A DNA stretch of 64,000 nucleotides, from positions 23,299,502 to 23,363,501 of the forward strand of contig NC_092226.1 in the NCBI RefSeq assembly GCF_036320965.1, in the 5' to 3' direction. Below are positions 41,075-51,985 of the stretch, piece after piece. The translations under genes were made by a program, and so were the position numbers. The notes beneath the pieces were generated by a model. The model was given only the letters and a program-made list of their open reading frames with translations, was not told where the DNA came from and ran no database searches. Positions within the stretch are counted from its first letter, which is position 1, and each line of letters opens with the position of its first letter. Origin of the DNA: Panulirus ornatus. Taxonomy: Eukaryota; Arthropoda; Malacostraca; Decapoda; Palinuridae.

Positions 41075-41620
41075 AAGTTCATCGTGGCCTGGGGGTTAGG
41101 CTACCTGGATGTCACGCAGATGGATCTGGGTTCGATTCCTGGGATATAGCGGTAGAACTTTCTAAAACTTTATCGCTCAAGGCTGCGCTACTATCCAGTA
41201 GCAGGGGCATGTAGACTCCTTTGGAGTGAGAAATTATGTATGGAAACTGTACTCCCAGTAAACCAGCCTCGCCAAAGGTGCCTTTACACTCGCTGTGCAC
41301 CCTCGTGCAGGCGGAGTCCGGTAACACCACAAGCAGGGAGTCATCTTCGACGAGACTTATCATCAGCGGACGGTAAGGAGTTCAGTATTGTTCAGGACCT
41401 CACCGTAGCAAAAGAGCTCACCTTACCTTACTCCCGTGTGGAGGTAAGTTGTACAAGCCCTAAAACAGCAGTCCTGGGGTTGCTAAACTAATCTTCTGTG
41501 GGCCAGGATGAGCATCAATGGACGGAAAGGAGTAGTCTGCAAAACAGGCCATCATTTCCCTCCTACTGTGTTCAGCGCAGCCTTGAAGGAGCCCTTCAAT
41601 TGTCTAGTAATAACAGTAAT
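41075..41620 (+). mobile_element. tRNA-headed SINE, plus-strand copy
   Basis: CATCGTGGCCTGGGGGTTAG at 41,079-41,098 resembles a box A region, and GGTTCGATTCC at 41,129-41,139 matches box B exactly. The sequence after box B (GGGATATAGCGGTA) matches the minus-strand copy (GGGGTATGGTGGTA). The length of the SINE body is uncertain; the sequence to 41,620 is unique and an open frame of 83 codons there has no motif. Confidence 0.65.
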
Positions 41621-41744
41621 ATATCAATCTATCATATTTACTGACTTGTTTACATACCTACTAACTCACATATGCGTAAATGATATGACAAGAAAAATAT
41701 CAATATATTACGTCTCTAAATAACTATTTCCATACAAGTGTAGT

Positions 41745-41901
41745 GGTCATTGTTACTGACCATGAGTTAGCACGGGCTAGCCAAGGGTCGGACCTTCATG
41801 AGTTCATATCCTCGACGTGGCAGTCGGCCTACACCCAACCCAGGTGTTCATCCTCTTCTTGGGGCTGGTCGATAAAAGGAAAGGATACCTGACTTAAGAC
41901 T

Positions 41902-41905
<4 letters not shown>
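41745..41905 (+). mobile_element. Second SINE type ending in (TG)n
   Basis: GCACGGGCTAGCCAAGGGTC followed by a degenerate box B (GAGTTCATATCC), then CAGTCGGCCTACACCCAACC and GGGGCTGGTCGATAAAAGG, ending directly in a TG repeat. The arrangement resembles a tRNA-derived SINE I associate with decapod genomes; this is from memory and needs a search. Confidence 0.55.

Positions 41906-41972
<67 letters not shown>
41903..41972. repeat. (TG)n microsatellite
   Basis: TG repeat of about 70 bp at the 3' end of the SINE. Confidence 0.98.
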
Positions 41973-41977
<5 letters not shown>

Positions 41978-42004
41978 CATACACAAGAGTAAAGAAATGG
42001 TACA

Positions 42005-42072
42005 TACATACAAGGTTAAGAGACGGAACAACACGAGTGTAAAACTCTCTCCCAGTAATATATAGATAATAA

Positions 42073-42073
<1 letters not shown>
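42005..42073 (+). mobile_element. LINE 3' terminus (short)
   Basis: AGAGACGGAACAACACGAGTG, AAAACTCTCTCCCAGTAATA and GATAATAATCACACAC match the 3' UTR at 37,428-37,490 almost block for block. Only the last ~70 bp of the element is present, and it runs straight into (CA)n. Confidence 0.75.
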
Positions 42074-42124
<51 letters not shown>

Positions 42125-42165
42125 GCACACAAAGACACACAGACAGACACACACACACACACTGA
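42074..42165. repeat. (CA)n microsatellite, interrupted
   Basis: CA repeat of about 46 bp followed by CACACGCACACAAAGACACA-type imperfect sequence. Confidence 0.97.
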
Positions 42166-42869
42166 CAGCTGAGCCGAATCCCCTACACCATCTCGTGGTG
42201 TACGAGTGTCAGAACGGAAAAAGAAAATGTTGACGGGAGTGGCGAGGCCACGTGAGCAGTGATCGCCCAGCTCAAGATTAGCCTTTAGGCCCAAGAAATG
42301 AGGCAGGAGGAGAAAGGTATAGGGCGGAGGCCGTGTGGGCCTGGAGGTAAGGGTGAGGTGTAGTGGGTGGAAGTATTGGTCCCTGAGTCTTGTCTCCTCC
42401 TCCTCTCCTCTCCCTCCACTCCATCCACACCCCGCACCACCCCCGGGGACCAGACAATGAGAGGAGCGGTGTAATCATGCAGTGCGGGCCGCGCCGATGA
42501 GGCAGCTGACGGAAAAATATATATACAGATGTGTCTGGTGGCGAGAACACCCGCAGTGATGACGGTGGTGAGGTGAGGTGAGGCTCTGTGGCGGTGCGGA
42601 CAGGGCAATGCAGACGCCGAGGTACGTAAAAGTGGACATTTATTTACTACCACGGGAGGGTTAGCCATATCAACGACCACGACACTTTTTCCTAATTCTG
42701 ATGCACATAAAGCGATATCAACAGACGTCTGTGATGATCATCACTAAGATGGATGTAGAGGAGAACTATGAGAAAGGTCATGGTTGCTTGAGAAGGGTGT
42801 ACACACAACGCGAAACCTCGCTGGAGATCACCCGGGAAACACAAGATATTGTTGACTGAGGAGCGAAGC
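42166..42869. other. No gene recognised
   Basis: GC-rich unique sequence with GGTGAGGTGAGGTGAGG at 42,565-42,585; no exon can be defended. Confidence 0.4.
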
Positions 42870-43385
42870 AAGTTCTCAGCTGACACTGTTATAAGTGCAT
42901 AGCTAACTGTCAGCGTCAGGGGAGGTGAACCCTGTCTGACTGTCAGCATCAGAGGAGGACGACCCTCCGGCTGACAATATTATAAGCACATAACTGGCTG
43001 TTAGCGTCGGGGCAGAGGTTCTCAGCTGACACTGTTATAAATACACAGCTGTTTGTCAGCAGATGGGGAATAGGAGGACCCTCTAGCTGACACTATAATA
43101 AACACACGGCTGACTTCCAACGTCAGGGAAGGAGCACTGCCAGCTGATATTCAAGCACACAGCTGGCTGTCAGCGTCAGGGGAGGTGGATCCCAAATGAC
43201 GCTGTTAAAAACATACAGATGACTGTTAGCGTTAGGAGATGAAGGCAAAGTAGTTGACACTTTTAAACACATGGCTGACCATAAGCGTCAGGGTAGGAGG
43301 TTCCCAGCTGACGCTGCTATACGCAAACAGCTGATTGCGAGCATCAGAGAAGGAGGAACCCCAGCTGACACTATGATGAGCAAAC
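42870..43385. repeat. ~56-60 bp diverged tandem repeat, about 9 copies
   Basis: CAGCTGACACTGTTATAA followed by ACACAGCTG and TGTCAGCGTCAGGGGAGG recurs at spacings of about 55-61 bp (one double-length interval). Old, diverged array with many PvuII-type CAGCTG sites. Confidence 0.85.
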
Positions 43386-43680
43386 AACCTTAAGAGTAAT
43401 GGATGAATGGAAATAAGTTGAGCAGCGAATCCGCTAATGTCGGCACCATACATAAGTCTTATGATAGTACAGGGAGTTCAAGAGATGAGGGTTCCACGTC
43501 ACTGTAGAACTCAGTTCCCTTAACATACAACTAGGTGATCGAATCTATCTGTGCTAACTGGGGAGAGGGAGGTGGTTGAGGAGGGCATTACTGGTCACCA
43601 GCAGTCAGCGTCTGAGGACAGAGAAGACATCAAGGAAATAACCATCAATACTGACGGTTTACTGGAACGGGCGAAAGGCT

Positions 43681-43838
43681 GGACCGTGACGAGGGAGAAG
43701 TGATGCAGCGGCCAGGACGGAGCAAACTGGTGATGGACGGACGTGAGGTTGTAGGAGGTGGACCGTGACGAGGGAGAAGTGATACAGCGGCCAGGACGGA
43801 GCAAACTGGTGATGGACGGACGTGAGGTTGTTAGGAGG
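43681..43838. repeat. 79-bp tandem duplication
   Basis: GGACCGTGACGAGGGAGAAG starts at 43,681 and 43,760; the two copies are nearly identical. Diverged GACGTGAGGTTGTAGGAGG words continue to about 43,970. Confidence 0.92.
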
Positions 43839-43970
43839 TGGGTGAACTGGCCTGGTAGAGGACGTGAGGCTGTAGGGGTAAGGCGAGCTAGCCTGGAGGA
43901 AAGACGTGAGGTTGGAGGAGGAGGGTGAATTGTTCTAGTGGGGGACGTGAAGTTGTAGGAGGAGGAGGAG

Positions 43971-44964
43971 AAAGTGGCCAAACTGGAGGACGTGCAGGAA
44001 GATGAACTAGCCTGGTGTGGGAGGGGAATCGTGTGGTGGTTGTTGAAGGGATGTATTGGCGTGGGGGAAACATAATATCATCGGTGCCAATTGAAAGAAT
44101 GTTCATGAGAGGGGGACTTAGGACACAAGAGAGAGAAGCGTCCAGTAAAGTAGTGGGGAGAGAGCAAGACACTGGAGGCGGAGGTGGGGGAGAAACTGGT
44201 GGGCGAGTTAAGTAGGACTACTGCCGGGAGAACAACGTATGTGGGTTACATGGCACACTGATTACAGTGGAAAGTACAACCTACAGTAGAGCCAGGAAAG
44301 GGGTGAACTACAGCGACAAAAACATTGTAAACTGATCAGTGGGAAGGCTATATGGTGGAGGAGAGGTAGACAGGTGAGAGGGAAAGCTTTGGTGAAGGGA
44401 GAGGTAGACAGGTGAGAGGGAAGGCTATGGTCACAGTGGGAGCCTGACACATGAATTGTGTGTTGACAGGAAGGTTTAGAATCAAATTCAGGTTTAGCAG
44501 TTCGTGTCTCTTTACTACCTAACAACCTGTCCGTCAGAGTGTACGTCTAGGTGAAGGCTCAGAGTTGACAATGACTTTCTGTTGTTTCTGGGGTCCAAGG
44601 CTACTCACGACCATGAACCTGTACTATACGTACAGCCGCCAGTCAGTACAACAAACGCATAGCCATACAGTAATGAGCAGTGACAATGAAAACCTTATCT
44701 CGGGAGCCCCATATGATCCGCTTTATCTTCGGTATTTTTTTCAAAATTTTCTCTCATGAAAAGGATCACCTTTCCCAATCAGGAACTCCACATACGAACC
44801 ACTTCACTTGATTTCTCAAATCTCTCAGAAGCTTGGTTGTTCAGTGGTTCTTTAACTTCGATGTAACTTGCATGTATGTGATTGTTTCGGCCTTAGGAGA
44901 CAACATGTACAAATTACATTCACACAAAATTATCGATAATGTCATTTATGAACAAAAAGGGGTA

Positions 44965-44965
<1 letters not shown>
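43971..44965. other. No gene seen; short duplication at 44,360-44,425
   Basis: GAGAGGTAGACAGGTGAGAG occurs twice (about 44,360 and 44,400). The rest is unique, with no recognised motif. Confidence 0.45.
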
Positions 44966-44996
<31 letters not shown>

Positions 44997-45041
44997 GCCC
45001 GGATGTAGATGTTACATAAATCCCTCATTTGTTAGCGGTGG

Positions 45042-45098
<57 letters not shown>

Positions 45099-45111
45099 AC
45101 ACACACACACA
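44966..45111. repeat. (TG)n and (CA)n tracts in inverted arrangement
   Basis: TG run at 44,971-44,996 and CA run at 45,045-45,111, about 50 bp apart, able to pair as a hairpin. Confidence 0.96.
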
Positions 45112-45479
45112 CTTGCATATCTGTCTTTTCATTGGCTAACGTATTCCCGGCGTCTCATATCAAGACCCTGTCACTTCTCATCCATCCTGAACTATCATGT
45201 GTTTAATATGTATATACAACCTGACATCTTAACTGAAGGCTACGACACCCCATCTGGTCACCATAGTAAGTATCGACGGAAATACATATTAGTAAGCTGT
45301 TAACAGCTCCAATATCGTAAGCTGAAGTAAACGCGCATGCGCTGAAGGGAGGGAGGAGGGAAGGAGGATCTGAGACACAGAGACTACGTATGTCTATAAC
45401 CCACAGCACTAGGCTCGCCCTCCGCCTCTAATTACCACGGACGGGGCGTGCCAGCACGGGCCGGCACGGCTGCACTCAC

Positions 45480-45493
45480 CCCCCCCCCCCCCC
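45480..45493. repeat. C homopolymer, about 14 bp
   Basis: C run following CACTCAC. Confidence 0.95.
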
Positions 45494-45640
45494 ACATCAC
45501 CATGTAACACCCCCGACCGCCAGTGGTGCACACGTGTACACCTGTGTACGCCTTACACCTGACCATGTCTGGGTAATTAAGTCTGGCACATACACGGCAC
45601 TTTGGCGCGTCCACTGGTGTCCAGACACGGAGCCGCTATT
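45494..45640. other. No gene seen
   Basis: Unique C/A-rich sequence. Confidence 0.4.
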
Positions 45641-47210
45641 GTCATGGTAATGTGTTCCTGCCCGGCCCATGGTGAGGCAGGAGGAGCTAGGGGAGTTGGG
45701 GGTGAGGGGTGGGCCGTTGCAGTGGTGCTGATAGGAGGGAGGAGGACATGTGGTGGTGTGGGGAGGTGGACGGGCTGGTAGAGTGGAGAGGATGTGGGCT
45801 GTGGGAGGTGAGAACACGTGGGTGTCTCTAATTGTGGTAGTGATGATGAGGGAGAGGTTATAGAAATGGGCGTCTATGATTGAAGTGGTGGTGATGGAAG
45901 TGGCAGCGATGAGGGGGTGGTATTGGTGATAAGGGAGGGATACAGCAGCGAACGATGGGAATGGTAGTGGTAATGAGGTGGCGATCGTGGTGGTATCTGA
46001 AGTGGTGGTGGTTGTAGTCGGGGTCATGGTGGTAGGTGTTGTAGTGGTGGTGGTGATGGTAATGCTTGCAGTGATGATGATGATGGTTGTGGTTGTAGGG
46101 TTGGTGATGGGGGAAATGTTTGCAGTGGTGATGATGGTGGATCTAGTGGTTGTAATAATGTTGGTGATGGTAATGCTTGCAGTGGCGATGATGGTGGTAG
46201 TCGAGGGTGGTGCTGCAGGCAATAGTGATGATGAAAGACAAAGTAGAGGGCTGGTGATGGTGAATGTAAGGCTTAATCGTGTAGATGGTGATAATGATAA
46301 GGTAATGCATGAGCTGTGAATACTGTCACAAGAGTAAGGTATAAGGGGTAGTACAAGTTCGTATATGGCTATACATGGGAAGAACAGATGACAGAAACAA
46401 TGATGGTCTGTGACCAGGTTACCTGCTGGAGATCAGACATAGGATCCTGCATTCCTAGTCTATGCAGATGAGAAGATAGTCAAGCTGAGTGGTAACAGTA
46501 CAAAAAGAAATGGTAATGAAATGAGTGAACGATTAGTGAATGGGTATTGTGGCGGTAGTGGTAATGGGTGGTCAGTGGTAATGCAAAGTGGGAGTGTAGT
46601 GCAGCACATGTGGTAGGAATGATGGTGGTGGCAGTGGTGTGGGTAGGGATAGTGGTGGGAGTGGTGTGTGTGGTGGGGTGGTGGCAGTTGTGTGGGCAGG
46701 AATAGTGGTGGCAGTGGTGTGTGTGGGGTGGTGGTGGTAGCTGTGATGCGGGTGAGGCAGCAATGGTGAAGTTAGCTAGCGGCATTGATGATAAGTGAGG
46801 TTAGGGTTGGTGGCAGAGGCTGTCACAGATGGAAGTGGTGACAGTGTTATTGTGGAGTGGAGGTGGCAGTGATGGTGAGGATGGAAGTTGTATTGATGTA
46901 TTGGGTGGATGTGGCAGAGTTGGTGGGGTGTGGGTGGAAGTGGCAGTGGTGGTGGCTTGTAGAAGTGGCAGTGGTGATGTGGATGTGGATTAAGTTGGCA
47001 GTGGTGGTGTAGGTGGAGGATGTAGTTGTCGTGGGGTGCAGATGAGAGTGGAGGTGGGGTGGTAGTGGTGGTGGTGGCAGTGGAGGCACGGGCGGGAGTG
47101 GTAGAGTTGGCAGTGGTGGCAAGAACTTCTCGTCTGGTGTGGTCACGGTTGGCAGACGGGGTATGGGCGGGGAGTGCGGTAGAGGTGGCATTGGAGGGCG
47201 AGAGCCTCTC
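45641..47210. repeat. GGT/GAT-rich degenerate low-complexity region
   Basis: GTGGTGATGG, GGTGGTAGTGG and GGCAGTGGTG words fill most of the segment, apart from a unique island at 46,315-46,490. Long Thr/His/Pro- and Val/Met-rich frames on both strands (up to 241 codons) follow from the composition. Confidence 0.8.
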
Positions 47211-47622
47211 GCCTGATGTGGTCACCCTGAGGGCAGAACACAGGGAAGAACAACGACGGTACCATGGCGAAAGTGATGACCCTCCACCACCAGGAGCGTT
47301 GGACACTACAAGTGGCGGTGATACCGTCTGTATGGTAACGGTAGATGGTGGCTGTGACATCGTCTCCCATCTACAGGAGACATTCACACCACGAAGGCCA
47401 TGTCACCACGGGAGGAATGGTTCAACACGATACTGACTCGTGTGGGACATTCTGAACATTTGAACTAAACACTACGTTACCTGAGCTGCCTTCCGATACA
47501 GCACAGTCCAATATACACAGGATGATGAAGACCTTATTCATTTTTCGTTGCAAAGGATTCTGGACAACTGTAGTGAAGATATTGACGTGGGGGAGATGAT
47601 AAGAAGCGATGACAGAGACAGC

Positions 47623-47624
<2 letters not shown>

Positions 47625-47687
<63 letters not shown>
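47625..47687. repeat. (TG)n microsatellite
   Basis: TG repeat of about 62 bp. Confidence 0.98.
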
Positions 47688-47907
47688 AGGGATCTGATGG
47701 TAGTGTTGGTAGTCATGACGATGATGGATGACAGTGATAATGGTGATGATGACAGTAATAAAGGCCGCAAAGGGGACGGAGGGGCCTGGCTAATTATGTT
47801 TGCTCTGCTGAGCTAAATTGTTCACACTTGTCTCAGGTTACTGGCTGAGCTGTGCGGTTGTCACCACTGATATCATCGCCCCAAGTTACACACACTCTCT
47901 CTGGGGG

Positions 47908-47980
47908 TGAAAGGGGGGGGGGGGGATGTCTCACCTCGTCTCCCGCCTCTTCCACACGTCTGTCTGTCTGTCTGTCTGTG
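47908..47980. repeat. (G)n and (GTCT)n
   Basis: G run near 47,913-47,924; GTCT units at 47,959-47,979. Confidence 0.93.
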
Positions 47981-48049
47981 AAACCACAAGCTTGGGATGG
48001 AAGATTTGAGTTTTGTCTTCGCCTAGTGATGTACTGACCAAAGAGCATA

Positions 48050-49295
48050 CCCCAGCCATCACAGGGGCCATCTCAGGGGGTTACCCCAGCCATCACAGGG
48101 GCCATCTCAGGGGTTTACCCCAGCCATCACAGGGGCCATCTCAGGGGTTTACCCCAGCCATCACAGGGATCATCTCAGGGGGTTACCCCAGCCATTACAG
48201 GGGCCATCTCAGGGGGTTACCCCAGCCATCACAGGGGCAATCTCAGGGGTTTACCCCAGCCATCACAGGGACCATCTCAGGGGTTTACCCCAGCCATCAC
48301 AGGGGCCATCTCAGGGGGTTACCCCAGCCATCACAGGGGCCATCTCAGGGGGTTACCCCAGCCATCGCAGGGGCCATCTCAGGGGTTTACCCCAGCCATC
48401 ACAGGGATCATCTCAGGGGGTTACCCCAGCCATCACAGGGGCCATCTCAGGGGGTTACCCCAGCCATCACAGGGGCCATCTCAGGGGGTTACCCCAGCCA
48501 TCACAGGGGCCATCTCAGGGGGTTACCCCAGCCATCACAGGGATTATCTCAGGGGGTTACCCTAGCCATCACAGGGGCCATCTCAGGGGGTTACCCCAGC
48601 CATCACAGGGGCCATCTCAGGGGTTTACCCCAGCCATCACAGGGGCCATCTCAGGGGGTTACCCCTGCCATCACAGGGGCCATCTCAGGGGGTTACCCCA
48701 GCCATCACAGGGACCATCTCAGGGGGTTACCCCAGCCATCACAGGGGCCATCTCAGGGGGTTACCCCAGCCATTACAGGGGCAATCTCAGGGGTTTACCC
48801 CAGCCATCACAGGGATCATCTCAGGGGTTTACCCCAGCCATCACAGGGATCATCTCAGGGGTTTACCCCAGCCATCACAGGGATCATCTCAGGAGGTTAC
48901 CCCAGCTATCACAGGGACCATCTCAGGGGGTTACCCCAGCTATCACAGGGGCCATCTCAGGGGGTTACCCCAGCCATCACAGGGGCTATCTCAGGGGGTT
49001 ACCCCAGCCATCACAGGGATCATCTCAGGGGGTTACCCCAGCCATCACAGGGGCCATCTCAGGGGTTTACCCCAGCCATCACAGGGACCATCTCAGGGGG
49101 TTACCCCAGCCATCACAGGGACCATCTCAGGGGGTTACCCCAGCCATCACAGGGGCCATCTCAGGGGGTTACCCCAGCCATCACAGGGACCATCTCAGGG
49201 GGTTACCCCAGCCATTATAGTGGCAATCTCAGGGGGTTACCCCAGCCATTATAGTGGCAATCTCAGGGGTTTACCCCAGCCATCTCAGGGGTTTC
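48050..49295. repeat. 34-bp minisatellite, about 36 copies
   Basis: Unit contains CCCCAGCCATCACAGGGGCC then ATCTCAGGGGGTTA; spacing is 34 bp (for example 48,071 to 48,105). Variants alternate GGGGTT/GGGTTT and GGGGCC/GGGATC/GGGACC. The 413-codon frame at 48,013-49,254 is open because the unit has no stop in any forward frame, giving a 34-residue peptide period (3 x 34 bp). There is no other sign of coding. Confidence 0.98.
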
Positions 49296-49394
49296 GTCAG
49301 AGTGGAGTCTGGAGGTTTTCGTTAGTTCCTCGATTTGGCAACAATTTCGTGATCACAGTGGGTTTAGATGTTCTTTTTCTTTATAATCGCTCTG

Positions 49395-50100
49395 GTTTAT
49401 CGGTGGTAGTACTAGATGGTTTAAATGTGGTTGTAGTCATCGCTTTCCCAGTGGTTGTAGTCATCTGTTCCCTAGTGGTTGTAGTCGTCGCTCTCCCAGT
49501 GGTTGTAGTCATCTGTTTCCTAGTGGTTGTAGTCATCGCTTTCCCAGTGGTTGTAGTCATCTGCTTCCTAGTGGTTGTAGTAATCGCTTTCCCAGTGGTT
49601 GTAGTCATCTGTTCCCTAGTGGTTGTGGTCATTGGTTTCCCAGTGGTTGTAGACATCTGTTTCCTAGTGGTTGTGGTCATTGGTTTCCCAGTGGTTGTAG
49701 TCATCTGTTCCCTAGTGGTTGTGGTCATTGGTTTCCCAGTGGTTGTAGTCATCTGTTCCCTAGTGGTTGTGGTCATTGGTTTCCCAGTGGTTGTAGACAT
49801 CGGCTTCCTCAGTCATCGGTTCTCAGTGGTTGCAAGCATCGGTTTTTCAGTGGTTGTAGTAATCGGTTCCCAGTGGTTATAAGTGTCAGTTTTTCGACGG
49901 TTGAAGGCTCCGGTTTCCCAGTGGGCGTAAGAATAGTTTTTTTTTTTCAGTGGTTGCAGCCATGGGTATCCCAGTAGTTGTAGCCATCGATGTCCAAGTG
50001 GTTGTACTCATCAGTTTCCTAGTGGCTGTAGTCACCGGTCTCCCAGTGGTTGTAATAATGGACTTCCCAGTGGTCGTAGTCATCGGTTGTAGTATTCAAA
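49395..50100. repeat. 24-bp minisatellite, about 28 copies
   Basis: Unit contains CAGTGGTTGTAGTCATC with TGTTCCCTAGTGG/GGTTTCCCAGTGG alternation, implying a 48-bp higher-order unit in the left part. Frames are open on both strands (Val/Ile-rich forward, Thr-rich reverse) and are artefacts. Confidence 0.96.
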
Positions 50101-50129
50101 TGGGTGTTGTAACTAATTCAGGTGACGGT

Positions 50130-50240
50130 TTGTAGTACATGAGTACGACCTTTGAGCACAGCTGTTCAACCCTTGATCACGCTAGAGCTACCCTTGGGTA
50201 TGATGGCCTGCCCTTTGACCTGACCCTTAATTTAGGCCTG
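50130..50240. repeat. Foldback family, locus C (left arm and centre)
   Basis: GAGTACGACCTTTGAGCACA and CCCTTGGGTATGATGGCCTG, then the centre TTGACCTGACCCTTAATTTA. Same order as locus B; the right arm is absent. It sits between the 24-bp array and the TTAGG-rich segment. Confidence 0.72.
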
Positions 50241-50249
50241 TTTTTGCAA

Positions 50250-50723
50250 TGGTTGTGGTAATTGGTTGTTGCTTTAATAGTAATGTGTTTGTTGGTTCCG
50301 ATCAGGGTGGAATGGTTGGTTTGGTTTAATCGGTGGTTTGATAGTGGTTACGTTGCCTGGTTTAGCTATCAATAGTGGTAGTGGTGGCTGGTTTAAAAGT
50401 GGTTATTAAGGTTGGTTTGTAGTGGTTGTGCCGGCCGGTTTAGCAACAAATGCAGTGGTTGTAATGACGATGGTTGGTGCTGGTTGGTTTATGGTGACTG
50501 CAATGAAAGGTGGAGTAAAAGCTGCGTCGGTTGGCACAGGGTTGGTTACACTGGTCGCGTTAGTGGTGGCTGGTTTGGTTAGGCTAATGGTGGGTGGGTT
50601 GGTTAGGTTAGTGGCGGCTGGGTTAAGTTAGGTTACTGGTGGCTGGGTAGGCTAGGGTAGTGATGGTTGGGTTGGTTAGGTTAGTGGTGGCTGATTTGAT
50701 TAGGTAAGTGGTAGTTGGGTTGA
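50250..50723. repeat. Degenerate GGTTAGGTTAGTGGTGGCTGG-type repeat
   Basis: Words GGTTGGTT, GGTTAGGTTAGTGG and GGCTGG(G/T)TT recur from about 50,250 with rising similarity to TTAGG toward 50,720; similar words resume at 50,775-50,830. Confidence 0.75.
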
Positions 50724-50772
50724 TTAGGTTAGGTTAGGTTAGGTTAGGTTAGGTTAGGTTAGGTTAGGTTAG
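50724..50772 (+). repeat. Interstitial (TTAGG)n, arthropod telomere repeat
   Basis: Nine perfect TTAGG units plus TTAG (49 bp). TTAGG is the canonical telomere repeat of many arthropods. Here it is internal to the window. Confidence 0.95.
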
Positions 50773-50835
50773 ACTCACGGTGGCTGGACTGCTCAGGATA
50801 GTGGTGGCTGGATTGGCTGGGTTCGTGGTGTTTGT

Positions 50836-51100
50836 TGTGACGGTACGACCCTTGAGTACGACGGAACGACCCACTGGGGTGTGAGGGCCAGGCCTGTGAC
50901 CCTACCCTTAAGGGTCACGCTCAAGGGCAGGCCTTCATCCTCAAGGATCACACATGCCACCGTCGTCCCTGAAGGGATTCACGTTCATGCTCAAGGGTCG
51001 TACCGTCGTGCTCAAGACTTACACCGTCGTGCTCAAGGGTTACACCGTCGTGCTCAAGGGCTACACTGTCGTGCTCAAGGGTTACACTGTCATGTCGTCG
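50836..51100. repeat. Foldback family, locus D (both arms)
   Basis: The left arm has CGGTACGACCCTTGAGTACG near 50,840-50,875. The centre at 50,896-50,918 is GTGACCCT / AGGGTCAC around ACCCTTA, flanked by GGCCTG and CAGGCC. The right arm has perfect-spacing 21-bp units ending at 51,016, 51,037, 51,058 and 51,079 (TACACCGTCGTGCTCAAG). Best preserved locus of the family. Confidence 0.88.
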
Positions 51101-51156
51101 TTCTAAAGAAACCAGGAAGACGATCCGTTTCCTACAGGACGTTTCAGTACGCGTGG

Positions 51157-51665
51157 TCTGCTGGGGTGAGCCTGGACAGTGTTGGTCCTGCTGGGGTGAT
51201 CCTGGACAGCAGTGGTCTGCTGGGGTGAGCCTGGACAGTGTTGGTCCTGCTGGGGTGATCCTGGACAGTGTTGGTCCTGCTGGGGTGATCCTGGATAGCA
51301 GTGGTCTGCTGGGGTGAGCCTGGACAGCAGTGGTCCTGCTGGGGTGAGCCTGGACAGTGTTGGTCCTGCTGGGGTGATCCTGGACAGCAGTGGTCCTGCT
51401 GGGGTGATCCTGGACAGTGTTGGTCCAGCTGGGGTGATCCTGGACAGTGCTGGTCCTGCTGGGGTGATCCTGGACAGTGCTGGTCCTGCTGGGGTGAGCC
51501 TGGACAGCAGTGGTCTGCTGGGGTGAGCCTGGACAGTGCTGGTCCTGCTGGGGTGATCCTGGACAGTGTTGGTCCTGCTGGGGTTAGCCTGGACAGCAGT
51601 GGTCTGCTGGGGTGAGCCTGGACAGTGTTGGTCCTGCTGGGGTGAGCCTGGACAGTGCTGGTCCA
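51157..51665. repeat. 30-bp minisatellite, about 17 copies
   Basis: Unit contains GTCCTGCTGGGGTGATCCTG then GACAGTGTTG, with one-base-shorter variants (GGTCTGCTGGGG) that shift the frame. The 104-112 codon frames are artefacts. Confidence 0.97.
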
Positions 51666-51741
51666 GGATATAAGGAAGCAGTGGCCTTGTGCAGCAATAA
51701 TATAAAGACGACTGTCACTCAGATACCTGAGCTAATAAAAT

Positions 51742-51985
51742 ATAAAGGGGTTACTCATCTGGGGGTGCCGGAGGGTAACTCATTCGGTGTGCTGGAGGGT
51801 AACTTATGTGGGGTATCGAGGGATAACTCATCTAGGGTACCTGAGGGTACTTTATTTGGGGTGCCAGAAGGTAACTCATCTGGAATAACGAAGTGTAACT
51901 CATCTCGGGTACCTGAGGGTACTTTATCTGTGGCACCAGAGGGTAAATAATGTTGGGTACCGGAGGGGAACTCATCTGGAGTCTC
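51742..51985. repeat. ~23-30 bp repeat with GAGGGTAACTCATCTGG core
   Basis: GAGGGTAACTCAT, GAGGGTACTTTAT and GGGGTGCCAGA words alternate for about 240 bp. Confidence 0.85.

Noticed and set aside
41075..41150. Genuine tRNA gene
   Set aside because: Boxes A and B are present, but no convincing cloverleaf stem pairing was found, and a second diverged copy lies nearby, which fits a SINE head.
45497..46222. 241-codon Thr/Ile-rich minus-strand frame
   Set aside because: Composition follows from GGT/GAT low-complexity sequence; a frame is open on the opposite strand too.
48013..49254. 413-codon Gly/Pro/Gln/His-rich open frame
   Set aside because: It is wholly a 34-bp tandem array; the frame is open because the unit has no stops, and there are no coding features outside the repeat.
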